Shown: piece after piece, positions 7,595-15,386 of the stretch | Numbering within the stretch: position 1 is the stretch's first letter | How the letters are laid out: each line of letters opens with the position of its first letter | Assembly: GCA_965279135.1 (NCBI GenBank) | Contig: OZ257133.1 | Location: 2,232,001 to 2,296,000, forward strand | DNA: 64,000 nucleotides | Source: Croceimicrobium sp965279135 | GTDB taxonomy: Bacteria; Bacteroidota; Bacteroidia; Flavobacteriales; Schleiferiaceae | Direction of reading: 5' to 3' | Notes under the pieces: model-generated | What the model was told of the DNA's origin: nothing | Database searches by the model: none | The model's input: the letters and a program-made list of their open reading frames with translations, nothing else | Made by a program: the position numbers and the translations under genes

Positions 7595-8143
7595 CTAATC
7601 CAAACTATCGCTTTTAGCGACGAATTCCAAGTAGCGGCTTTGAGCAGTGTCCCAAATACCCAGGGACCTTTGAGCAGGCCCGATACGTTTACCAATTAAA
7701 AGAGAAATATCCTGAACCGCCTGATTCTCTACCTCAAGGTACTCCTTCGCTTTAGTACTATCGAGCATCTCATCCTTTAAGCTCTTGCGTAAACTGAGCA
7801 ACTGCTTCTCGGAATACTGCAAATTCTTGCGGATTTTAGATTCGTCCTTTAAATACTTCTTGTAATGGCGATGAACAAATTCAATATCGGCCATAGTTTT
7901 AGTCCAATACTCTCTGCTATCCTGTTGGGCAAGCGGTCCCACCATTAGCTTATGGATAGAGTCGACCGTAGCAAAATCTGTTTTTATTTGGGTAGAGTCC
8001 GCTCCATCAAAAACTGCCTGCAGACTATCTCTCAAAGTAATTAAATCATCTACCTCATCAATTTCATTTTGATAGGTCAAATTACTTTGCTCACAGGCCA
8101 TAAAAAGAGCGCAAATAGAAAAGCAAGCAATCAGTTTCTTCAT
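7595..8143 (-). CDS. Lipoprotein with coiled-coil character, function unknown
   Basis: A 182-residue predicted lipoprotein. The signal peptide MKKLIACFSICALFMAC ends in a lipobox whose cysteine is residue 17. The mature part is highly charged and helical (DEVDDLITLRDSLQAVF; SEKQLLSLRKSLKDEM), consistent with coiled coils. I chose the ATG at 8143, directly before the signal peptide; an in-frame ATG at 8161 would add six residues and overlap the serS end. It lies 4 bases after serS and 11 bases before the TPR gene and may partner the TPR protein in the envelope (inference). Confidence 0.78.
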   Translation of the reverse strand: MKKLIACFSICALFMACEQSNLTYQNEIDEVDDLITLRDSLQAVFDGADSTQIKTDFATVDSIHKLMVGPLAQQDSREYWTKTMADIEFVHRHYKKYLKDESKIRKNLQYSEKQLLSLRKSLKDEMLDSTKAKEYLEVENQAVQDISLLIGKRIGPAQRSLGIWDTAQSRYLEFVAKSDSLD

Positions 8144-8147
8144 ACTC

Positions 8148-9416
8148 CTAGATTTTATCAAAGCCAGTAAAGGAACGCAAGGCCTCCGGAATTCTTATAC
8201 CATCTTCCTGTTGGTGATTTTCAAGAAGAGCCGCTACTATACGCGGTAGAGCCAGAGCACTACCATTCAAACTATGTAATAAATGGGTCTTCTTATCCTC
8301 ACCTCGATAACGAATTTTCATTCGATTGGTTTGGAAGGTTTTAAAGTTAGATACAGAGCTCACCTCTAACCATCGTTCCTGCGCCGCACTCCACACCTCA
8401 AAATCATAAGTGATAGCAGAAGTAAAACCAAGATCACCGCCACATAAGCGTAAAATGCGATAAGGCAATTCTAGTTTTTGCAGTAGGCCAGCCACATGAT
8501 CAACCATAGAATCTAACATGGCCATTGATTCTTCGGGCTTACACAAGCAAACTACCTCAACCTTATCAAACTGGTGTAAGCGGTTTAGTCCCCGAACGTC
8601 CTTTCCATAAGAACCTGCTTCACGTCTGAAACACGCGGAGTAGGCAGTCGCTTTAACCGGTAGATCCTGATCATTAAGAATATCATTTCGGAAGATGTTG
8701 GTAATAGGAACTTCCGCCGTTGGGATGGCATACAAATTATCCTCAGTGATGTGATACATCTGGCCTTCCTTATCCGGCAATTGACCCGTTCCAAAACCTG
8801 AGTCTTCATTTACCATCAAAGGAGGTTGATACTCTTCAAAACCAGCCTTTATGTTTTCCTCGAGGAAGAAGTTAATCAAGGCCCTTTGTAGTCGAGCGCC
8901 TTTACCCTGGTAAACGGGAAATCCCGCTCCGGTAATCTTTACTCCTAAATCGAATCGAATCAGTTTTAGTTCTTCGGCAAGCTCCCAATGAGGCTTGGCC
9001 CCTTCTGGCAGGCTGTTTATCTCACCAACACGACGCACTTCTTCATTATCAGCCTCACTGGTTCCAGCCGGCACGCTGTCTATCGGAACATTAGGAAGGG
9101 CCACTAAATCCTGATCCAGGCTGCTCTTTAGTTGCTCCTGTTCTTGTTGTAACTCCTTAATGCGTTGTTTTAGCTCGGCCGTGCGAGCTTTTGCCGCATC
9201 AGCCTCTTCTCTTTTACCTTCTTTAAACAGGCTACCTATCTCTTTAGAGATGCGATTGCTTTCCGCCAGGGCCTGATCCAGTTCGTTCTGGTTCTGCCTT
9301 CTCAACTCATCCAATTTAAGGATGTCCTTAATGTTCTGGTCGGCATCTAATCCGCGCTTTTTCAAACCTTGAATTGCCTCTTCGGCATTATCGCGGAGAT
9401 AAGTGATTTCGAGCAT
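8148..9416 (-). CDS. serS: Seryl-tRNA synthetase
   Basis: A 422-residue class II synthetase that charges tRNA-Ser with serine in the cytoplasm. The N-terminal long antiparallel coiled coil that contacts the tRNA variable arm spans about 30-105. The catalytic domain follows, with TAEVPITNIF, the motif 2 loop FRREAGSYGKDVRGLNRLHQ and motif 3 LNGSALALPRIVAALLENHQ. The length is normal for the family. It is the first gene of the minus-strand unit running through the lipoprotein, TPR, DUF4286 and recX genes. It is separated from rpmA by an intrinsic terminator. Confidence 0.98.
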   Translation of the reverse strand: MLEITYLRDNAEEAIQGLKKRGLDADQNIKDILKLDELRRQNQNELDQALAESNRISKEIGSLFKEGKREEADAAKARTAELKQRIKELQQEQEQLKSSLDQDLVALPNVPIDSVPAGTSEADNEEVRRVGEINSLPEGAKPHWELAEELKLIRFDLGVKITGAGFPVYQGKGARLQRALINFFLEENIKAGFEEYQPPLMVNEDSGFGTGQLPDKEGQMYHITEDNLYAIPTAEVPITNIFRNDILNDQDLPVKATAYSACFRREAGSYGKDVRGLNRLHQFDKVEVVCLCKPEESMAMLDSMVDHVAGLLQKLELPYRILRLCGGDLGFTSAITYDFEVWSAAQERWLEVSSVSNFKTFQTNRMKIRYRGEDKKTHLLHSLNGSALALPRIVAALLENHQQEDGIRIPEALRSFTGFDKI

Positions 9417-9486
9417 GCTTATGAATTTGTGGCGAATTTACAATAGAGCGTAAACAAGACCGCCGAGGTGAATGACTTTGATAGTG

Positions 9487-9525
9487 ATTAAAACAAAAAT
9501 CCCTCGCTGCATCAGCAACGAGGGA
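9487..9525 (-). terminator. Rho-independent terminator after rpmA
   Basis: On the minus strand a 7-bp stem (TCCCTCG with CGAGGGA, 9500-9525) is followed by a T-rich tract (9491-9500). It separates the rplU-rpmA operon from serS. Confidence 0.88.
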
Positions 9526-9548
9526 CCCTAATATTTGATACAATCTGC

Positions 9549-9806
9549 TTAAGCCTGAGGCTCTACAGATACGTATGAACGATTGTTCTTCTTTTTCTGG
9601 AATTTCACCGTACCGTCGATAAGGGCAAACAAAGTATGATCCTTACCCATACCCACGTTAGAACCTGCGTAATGCTGGGTACCACGTTGACGTACAATGA
9701 TATTACCGGCGATAGCTGGTTGCCCGCCGAAAATCTTTACTCCTAGACGCTTACTTTCTGATTCGCGTCCATTCTTGGAACTACCTACTCCTTTTTTGTG
9801 AGCCAT
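9549..9806 (-). CDS. rpmA: 50S ribosomal protein L27
   Basis: An 85-residue ribosomal protein bL27, located near the peptidyl transferase centre. It starts MAHKKGVGSSKNGRESESKR and contains GGQPAIAGNIIVRQRGTQ, both diagnostic. No N-terminal prepeptide of the Firmicutes type is present. It lies 30 bases downstream of rplU, the standard L21-L27 pair, and is followed by a strong terminator. Confidence 0.98.
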   Translation of the reverse strand: MAHKKGVGSSKNGRESESKRLGVKIFGGQPAIAGNIIVRQRGTQHYAGSNVGMGKDHTLFALIDGTVKFQKKKNNRSYVSVEPQA

Positions 9807-9836
9807 GTCTTCTTAATTTTAATTCTGGGAAGCGGA

Positions 9837-10145
9837 CTATCCGATTCCGGTAATTTCAATTTGAGAAACATATTGACGGTGACCGTTCATCTTCTGATGA
9901 CCTTTCCGACGCTTCTTCTTAAACACTAGTACCTTATCAGCTTTGAGGTGCTGAATAACCTTGGCATTAACAGTGATGCCGTCTATAACCGGGGCGCCAA
10001 CTTCTACTTTACCGTCATTATCGGTAAGCATAACCTTGTCAAATGCAAGCTCTGCTCCTTCTTCCGCGTCTAGACGATTAACGTAGATACGTTGATCTTT
10101 CTGTACTTTGTACTGGTGCCCTGCTATCTCTACAATGGCGTACAT
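9837..10145 (-). CDS. rplU: 50S ribosomal protein L21
   Basis: A 102-residue ribosomal protein bL21, which binds 23S rRNA. It starts MYAIVEIAGHQYKVQKDQ and has the C-terminal family signature KKRRKGHQKMNGHRQ. First gene of the rplU-rpmA operon, preceded by a Bacteroidota-type promoter at 10168-10175. Confidence 0.98.
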   Translation of the reverse strand: MYAIVEIAGHQYKVQKDQRIYVNRLDAEEGAELAFDKVMLTDNDGKVEVGAPVIDGITVNAKVIQHLKADKVLVFKKKRRKGHQKMNGHRQYVSQIEITGIG

Positions 10146-10161
10146 ATAATTGTCTTTTTAA

Positions 10162-10175
10162 GGGCTGCAAATTTA
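10162..10175 (-). promoter_or_regulatory. rplU promoter (-7 element and start region)
   Basis: On the minus strand TAAATTTG (10168-10175) matches the Bacteroidota -7 consensus TAnnTTTG and continues as CAGCCC. The same continuation follows the HU-gene promoter at 23976. The start codon is 22 bases downstream of the element. Confidence 0.65.
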
Positions 10176-10346
10176 AGACAAATATTCAAGCCGCTAAATA
10201 TCAGCTACAAAAAAAATCAACGATTAGTTTAAAGCTTAAATCGGCATGGAAAGACAAAGCTCTAAAATAATGTTAAGGAAGGGTGGATATAAGGCTTTTA
10301 ATGGCATCTAATAGACATTAAGCTCAACAAAAAGTGTTAAAATTGC

Positions 10347-10365
10347 CAACCGCTTCGGCGGATTG
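10347..10365 (+). other. Small UUCG-capped hairpin in the M16 gene leader
   Basis: CCGC-TTCG-GCGG forms a short stem with a stable UUCG tetraloop, 24 bases before the M16 start codon. The flanking CAA and ATTG could extend the stem with one bulge. There is no T run, so it is not a terminator; it may be a 5' UTR structure. Confidence 0.35.
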
Positions 10366-10388
10366 TCTTTATTAAAATCGAAAACAAA

Positions 10389-11705
10389 ATGAAGAAAAAA
10401 CTATTCGGGTTCATTCTTCTCCTTGCTTTCGGCTCGGTGCAAGCCCAGACCGATATCAAGTTTGAAGAGTATAAATTACCCAACGGATTGCACGTTATTC
10501 TACATGAAGACCACAGCACCCCCATTGTGGCGGTAAGTGTGCTTTATCATGTGGGAAGTAAAAATGAAAAAGAAGGTCGCTCCGGTTTCGCTCACTTCTT
10601 TGAGCACTTAATGTTTGAAGGATCTCCTAACATTGAAAGAGGCGAATACATGAAGATCGTTCAAGCCAATGGAGGTGCTCTTAATGCTAACACCTCTTTT
10701 GATCGCACCTATTACTATGAGATTTTACCCTCCAACCAGTTAGAATTGGGTTTGTGGCTAGAGAGTGAGCGTATGCTTCAAGCCACTGTAGATATGGAAG
10801 GCGTTGAAACACAACGTGAAGTTGTAAAAGAAGAAAAGCGCCTGCGTATCGATAACCAGCCTTATGGCTCTTTCCAGGAAAAGATGTTTGGTGCTGCCTT
10901 TCCCAATAGCTACTATGCTATTCCTCCAATCGGGACTATGGAAGACTTAAATGCTGCAGAGATTGCAGACTTTGCAGATTTCTACGAAACCTTCTACGCT
11001 CCAAACAATGCCACCCTCTCCATCGCCGGTGATATTGATCCCGACCAGGCCAAGATTTGGATTGAAAAGTATTTTGGTGGAATTCCCACCGGTACCAAAG
11101 AAGTGCCACGTCCAAGCCAGGAGCCTCCAGCTTTGACTGCTGAGGTAGTAGATACCGTTTATGATAACATTCAACTTCCAGGAGTTATTATTGGATACCG
11201 CACTCCAGCTCAAGGCACCAAAGAAGCTTATGCGATGGATATGCTTTCTACAGTACTATCCGATGGTCAGAGCTCTCGCCTTTACAAGAGTTTGGTAGAT
11301 GATAAGCAATTGGGCTTAGTGGTTCAGTCTTTCCCTTTCAGCCTTGAGAATGCAGGGCTGTTTATCACTTTCGGACTCGCAAACCAAGGAGTTGATCTTA
11401 GTGAATTCCGCACTGAAATCGATGCTGAAATCGCTAAGGTTACCACCGAAATGATTTCTGAACGTGAATACCAAAAAATTCAGAATCAATTAGAAAACGA
11501 CTTTGTATCTACCAACTCCAGCATGGCAGGTATTGCCGAAAGTCTGGCGAACTATCATGTATATCTCGGAGATGCAAACCTTATTAACACGGAAATTGAG
11601 AAGTACCGTGATATCGACCGCGCCTATCTACTTGAAGTTGCTCAAAAGTACCTTCGTCCTGAAAACAGAGTGGTCTTGATCTACTTACCTAAAAACGAAC
11701 AATAA
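10389..11705 (+). CDS. M16 family zinc peptidase, catalytic subunit
   Basis: A 438-residue exported peptidase. After a signal peptide (1-20, ending VQAQ) comes an M16 N-terminal domain with the inverted zinc motif H69-F-F-E72-H73. The acidic third ligand is in the REVVKEEKR stretch (about 148-149). A C-terminal M16 domain carries ANNATLSIAGDID and YRTPAQGTKEAYAMDMLSTVL. Family members degrade or process peptides, here in the periplasm. The next gene, 8 bases away, encodes an M16 protein without the zinc motif, so the two probably form a heterodimer of catalytic and non-catalytic subunits, as in mitochondrial processing peptidase and several bacterial pairs. Confidence 0.93.
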   Translation: MKKKLFGFILLLAFGSVQAQTDIKFEEYKLPNGLHVILHEDHSTPIVAVSVLYHVGSKNEKEGRSGFAHFFEHLMFEGSPNIERGEYMKIVQANGGALNANTSFDRTYYYEILPSNQLELGLWLESERMLQATVDMEGVETQREVVKEEKRLRIDNQPYGSFQEKMFGAAFPNSYYAIPPIGTMEDLNAAEIADFADFYETFYAPNNATLSIAGDIDPDQAKIWIEKYFGGIPTGTKEVPRPSQEPPALTAEVVDTVYDNIQLPGVIIGYRTPAQGTKEAYAMDMLSTVLSDGQSSRLYKSLVDDKQLGLVVQSFPFSLENAGLFITFGLANQGVDLSEFRTEIDAEIAKVTTEMISEREYQKIQNQLENDFVSTNSSMAGIAESLANYHVYLGDANLINTEIEKYRDIDRAYLLEVAQKYLRPENRVVLIYLPKNEQ

Positions 11706-11713
11706 AACATAGG

Positions 11714-13786
11714 ATGATGAAACGCATTTTAACCAGTGCATTAGCCATGCTCATCAGCGTGGCAACTTATGCCCAAATCGACCGTTCGATTCGTCCCGAG
11801 CCCGCTGCGGCTAAACCAATCGAATTCGGTGAATACGATGTCTTCAAACTGAAGAATGGACTTACCATTATCGTGGTAGAGAACAAGAAATTACCCAGAG
11901 TTTCTTTCAGCTTGGTAGTAGACCGCGATCCAATTTTGGAAGGAGATAAAGCAGGTTACGTTGGCCTAGCAGGTGAACTATTACGCCAAGGCACAACCAA
12001 CCGAACCAAAGATCAATTGGATGAAGAGATTGATTTTATTGGCGCGAGCCTTTTTACCGGCTCAAGCAATGTTTTTGCTGCCGGTTTAAGTAAGTATCAA
12101 GAAACCTTGGTTGCCCTTTTGGCGGATGTTGCACTGAACCCATCCTTCCCACAAGAGGAATTTGATAAGCTAAAGAAGCAATCGCTTTCCGGTATTGAAA
12201 ATGCTAAGGATGATCCTAACAGCCTTTCCGGAAGGATCTTTAACCAAAGCATTTACGGTGCTGGCCATCCTTATGGAGAACTTGATAGCGATCTTACTCT
12301 TGAAAATGTAAGTATCGAAGATTGTAAAAACTACTACAACACTTATTGGGCACCCAATAAAACCTACATCACCGTTGTAGGTAACATCAAAGCTAAGAAG
12401 GCTAAAAAGCTGATCAAAAAGTACTTTGGTGAATGGGCTCCTAAGGAAGTACCAAGCGCGGAGTTTGCTGCTGTACCTACTTACGATAAAACTGTAGTTA
12501 ATGTAGTAAATCGTAACAGCTCCGTACAAACTGTGCTTTCTATCGGAAACAGCATTACCCTTCCTCCCGGACATCCTGATATCGTGAAACTACGTGTTGC
12601 CAATCAAATTCTTGGTGGTGGTAGTATGGGTCGTCTTTTCCAGAACATTCGTGAGGACAAGGCCTATACCTATGGTGCTTACTCTGATTACAGCACCGAC
12701 CGTTTTGTTGGAGAATTCAGTGCCGGAGCCAGCGTTCGTAATGAAGTTACCGATAGTGCAGTAATTGAATTCTTTAAAGAATTTGAGCGCCTGCAAAACG
12801 AGCCCGTAACGGCTGAAACTTTGCAAGCAGCGAAGAACAATATCAACGGTTCCTTTGGTCGTTCTTTAGAAAGTCCCCAGACCATCGCCTCTTTTGCCCT
12901 TAATATTCAGCGTTACAATTTACCCGCTGATTATTACGAGAACTACCTTCAACGTTTAGAGCAGGTTACTGCAGCGGATGTGATGGAAGCGGCCAAGAAA
13001 TACATCAACAGCAATAACATTGTGATTACTGCGGTTGGTAAGGGCGCTGAGATTTCAGCCGGATTAGAGAAATTCGGTAAGGTTACCTATTACGACTTCT
13101 ATGGCAAAGAAACCGGGCCTCCCAGCATGCCAGTTCCTGATGGGGTAACTCCCGAAGTAGTTATCAATAACTACATTAATGCAATTGGTGGCCAGGAAAG
13201 CTTAGACAAAGTGAAGGACATGACAATGAAAGCCAAGATTTCTATTGCCGGCTTACCTCAGGATGCGGATGGTGTGATTCGCAAAAAACGTCCTAACCTT
13301 TTCTACAATGAGATTTCACTAGCTGGAATGGGTACTCTTAACAAGTCCACTTACAACGGTAAAGTTGGTAAGATTAGCGGAATGGGTGGATCGAAAGACG
13401 TTACCGGTGAAGAGCTAGAAGAGTTCAAAAAGCAGGGAACTTTCTTTGCTGAGACTCAATATGCTACCATGGGTTACAAACTGGATTTGGAATCTATTGC
13501 TATGGTTGACGGAGAGAAAGCTTATGTAATGAAGGTTACTTCTCCCGAAGGTGAGGAAAGCACTGACTACTACGCGGTGGAAAGTGGCTTGAAACTTAAG
13601 GAAGAGGCCACTACCGAAGGTGCAGAAGGACCTACTACCTCAAGCACCAGCTTTTCAGACTACCGTGAAGTAAATGGAGTAAAAGTTCCTTATGAGCTGA
13701 ACATTGCTTCCGGTCCACAAAAAATCACTTTTAAGATTGAGAGCGTTGAAATCAACACGGGATTAAAGACCAGCGATTTCGAATAA
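11714..13786 (+). CDS. M16 family peptidase-like non-catalytic subunit with LolA-like C-terminal domain
   Basis: A 690-residue exported protein. Signal peptide 1-20 is followed by M16 N- and C-terminal domains (about 35-470). Where the catalytic partner has HFFEH, this protein has GLAGELL, so the zinc ligands are missing and it should be inactive alone. Substrate-binding features such as LGGGSMGRLFQNIREDKAYTYG near 295-315 are kept, typical of regulatory M16 subunits. About 200 extra residues follow (about 490-690). They begin VINNYINAIGGQESLDKVKD and look like the LolA/outer-membrane-lipoprotein-sorting type of beta domain found in Bacteroidota proteins. The domain name is by resemblance. 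It follows the catalytic gene by 8 bases. Confidence 0.9.
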   Translation: MMKRILTSALAMLISVATYAQIDRSIRPEPAAAKPIEFGEYDVFKLKNGLTIIVVENKKLPRVSFSLVVDRDPILEGDKAGYVGLAGELLRQGTTNRTKDQLDEEIDFIGASLFTGSSNVFAAGLSKYQETLVALLADVALNPSFPQEEFDKLKKQSLSGIENAKDDPNSLSGRIFNQSIYGAGHPYGELDSDLTLENVSIEDCKNYYNTYWAPNKTYITVVGNIKAKKAKKLIKKYFGEWAPKEVPSAEFAAVPTYDKTVVNVVNRNSSVQTVLSIGNSITLPPGHPDIVKLRVANQILGGGSMGRLFQNIREDKAYTYGAYSDYSTDRFVGEFSAGASVRNEVTDSAVIEFFKEFERLQNEPVTAETLQAAKNNINGSFGRSLESPQTIASFALNIQRYNLPADYYENYLQRLEQVTAADVMEAAKKYINSNNIVITAVGKGAEISAGLEKFGKVTYYDFYGKETGPPSMPVPDGVTPEVVINNYINAIGGQESLDKVKDMTMKAKISIAGLPQDADGVIRKKRPNLFYNEISLAGMGTLNKSTYNGKVGKISGMGGSKDVTGEELEEFKKQGTFFAETQYATMGYKLDLESIAMVDGEKAYVMKVTSPEGEESTDYYAVESGLKLKEEATTEGAEGPTTSSTSFSDYREVNGVKVPYELNIASGPQKITFKIESVEINTGLKTSDFE

Positions 13787-13809
13787 TCATTCTTCAAACA
13801 CAATAAAGA

Positions 13810-13838
13810 ACCGCGGCCTAATAGGTCGCGGTTTTTTT
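13810..13838. terminator. Shared terminator between the M16 pair and the EamA gene
   Basis: ACCGCGGCC and GGTCGCGGT (13810-13832, one mismatch) form a stem followed by TTTTTTT on the plus strand. The stem lies between convergent genes and could stop transcription from both sides, though the T run favours the plus strand. Confidence 0.78.
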
Positions 13839-14757
13839 ATTTGCTTGAAAGTCGTTTACGGATGCGGTCAGCAGGGGAACCTTTTAAGTTCACCAGGTAT
13901 ACCCCGGCCAGGATGAGAAGCATTCCAATGAAATGCTCAAGTCCAACATTCTCACCGTCCCACACTCCCCAAAGAAGCGCTACTAAAGGAATGGCATAAG
14001 TTACACTGGCCGCAAATAATGAGCTGGTGCCCTTAATAAGATAATTAAAGAGGATAACGGCCAGACTTGTGCCTACGATCCCAAGGATTGAAATATATCC
14101 CAGATTCACCCATGCTTGAGGATCGGTCTCCAGGATTTCTAAAAAGTCGGTACTAAATACATAGATCAAAGCCAAAGGGCCGGCAGTAGTAGTACTAAAT
14201 AGGGTGATAGAAAGGGAATCTAAATGATGGAGTTTAGAATTGATCGTGTTAATACTAAGAGCATAACAAATCGTAGCCAGAATCGGATACAAACCATACG
14301 CAAGGTTATCTGGATTTACCTGAATCCCCGGTAATAAAAGCCATAGAGCTCCTGCAAAACCTAATATTAGGCCGGTAACTCCAATCCAGCGCACCCTAAC
14401 CTTAAACCAAATCAATCCAATGATCAGGGTGAATAGCGGAACAAGTGAATTGAGAATTCCCACCAAAGAGGAATCTAACTGAGTTACAGCCAGAGGAAAA
14501 AGCACATAGGGGATCGCATTGCCAAAATATCCAACTATCGCTGAAGGAGCAGTATCCGCCTTTTTCCAGAGTTTTAATTTCCGAAAGGCAATAATGAGCG
14601 TGAATATCCAGGCAGTTGCAATGCGAAGCATACCGATCTGGATATAGCTAAAACTTTCCAAACCTCTTTTCATGATTATAAAAGAGCTTCCCCAGATCAA
14701 TGCGAGTAGTACAAACATTCCCCAAGCCAGGGGTGGACTTAGCTTCGTTTCTTTCAC
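13837..14757 (-). CDS. EamA/DMT family transporter
   Basis: An inner-membrane protein of about 306 residues with ten hydrophobic segments in two EamA repeats. The N-terminal LIWGSSFIIMKRGLESFS and the second-half ATICYALSINTINSKL are typical of drug/metabolite transporters. The substrate is unknown; many relatives export amino acids or metabolites. The frame is open to an ATG at 14811, but that start would lie on the promoter of the divergent gene, leaving 3 bases between them. I therefore prefer the GTG at 14757, which begins VKETKLSPPLAW just downstream of a minus-strand TACATTTG. The ATG at 14715 is also possible. Confidence 0.85.
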   Translation of the reverse strand: MKETKLSPPLAWGMFVLLALIWGSSFIIMKRGLESFSYIQIGMLRIATAWIFTLIIAFRKLKLWKKADTAPSAIVGYFGNAIPYVLFPLAVTQLDSSLVGILNSLVPLFTLIIGLIWFKVRVRWIGVTGLILGFAGALWLLLPGIQVNPDNLAYGLYPILATICYALSINTINSKLHHLDSLSITLFSTTTAGPLALIYVFSTDFLEILETDPQAWVNLGYISILGIVGTSLAVILFNYLIKGTSSLFAASVTYAIPLVALLWGVWDGENVGLEHFIGMLLILAGVYLVNLKGSPADRIRKRLSSK

Positions 14758-14761
14758 GCGG

Positions 14762-14804
14762 CAAATGTATCTATTTGGCAATGCCCTTTCACCCTTTATA
14801 TTTG
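14762..14804. promoter_or_regulatory. Divergent promoter pair with -7 elements
   Basis: On the minus strand TACATTTG (14762-14769) and on the plus strand TATATTTG (14797-14804) both match TAnnTTTG. They lie 4 and 10 bases upstream of the likely start codons at 14757 and 14815, so both transcripts would have almost no leader. Confidence 0.6.
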
Positions 14805-14814
14805 CCGACATAGA

Positions 14815-15339
14815 ATGCTTCGATATTTCTTAACATATCTCGGAATTGCTAGTCTTATCCTAAGTCTAGTCCTACCATCAGTGCTCAATTATAGCCTATA
14901 CCGCTGGAAGACTAAGGCTGTAAAAAAGGAGGTTAAGGCTATGTTTAAGATTGGATTGGATGAGGAGCAAATCACTAAGTTTTCTCTCGACCCAAAATCC
15001 TATTCGAATCTGGAATGGGAAGAAGAAGGTGAATTCATCTGGGAAGGCCGTAAATATGATGTAATCTCCGTAGAGCTAAGGGATGGGGTGATTTTAATGA
15101 AGGCATGGTTAGATGATAAGGAAAGTGAATTGCGGGATCAATTCCATAAACTCCTCAAAAAGCACAGTCCGAAAAACAAGAAATCGGATTTTAGTTTGAT
15201 TGATTATTTCAAAGGTTTTCTGTCGGAGGTTTTTGATTTTGAGACCACAACTTTGAAAGTCCATAAGCATTTAACAGATTACCTCATAGCAGATTACGAT
15301 TCACATATCGCTGAATGGTCTCCTCCTCCCCGTCATTGA
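14815..15339 (+). CDS. Hypothetical protein with N-terminal membrane segment
   Basis: A 174-residue protein that I cannot assign to a family. A hydrophobic segment at about 4-28 (FLTYLGIASLILSLVLPSVL) is a signal anchor, followed by a soluble, charged domain. The latter has a WEEEGEFIWEGRKYDVISVE stretch of alternating strands and a basic helical part (LHKLLKKHSPKNKKS region). It lies 47 bases upstream of a TonB-dependent receptor gene, probably in one transcript. Its position suggests a role linked to that receptor. It ends in SPPPRH. Confidence 0.75.
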   Translation: MLRYFLTYLGIASLILSLVLPSVLNYSLYRWKTKAVKKEVKAMFKIGLDEEQITKFSLDPKSYSNLEWEEEGEFIWEGRKYDVISVELRDGVILMKAWLDDKESELRDQFHKLLKKHSPKNKKSDFSLIDYFKGFLSEVFDFETTTLKVHKHLTDYLIADYDSHIAEWSPPPRH

Positions 15340-15386
15340 TTATTTCACTAGTACAAATCTGAAATAATCACATTAAAAAAGAAATC

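Noticed and set aside
10347..10365. Hairpin before the M16 gene as a terminator
   Set aside because: No T run follows on either strand and no gene ends nearby; it is listed only as a possible leader structure.
12170..12574. A 134-residue minus-strand frame inside the non-catalytic M16 gene
   Set aside because: Antisense shadow: no promoter, no recognisable motif, and the plus strand carries conserved M16 sequence throughout.
14758..14811. EamA transporter starting at the ATG at 14811
   Set aside because: This would put the start codon 3 bases from the divergent gene's start and across both -7 elements. The GTG at 14757 fits the promoter and protein family better.
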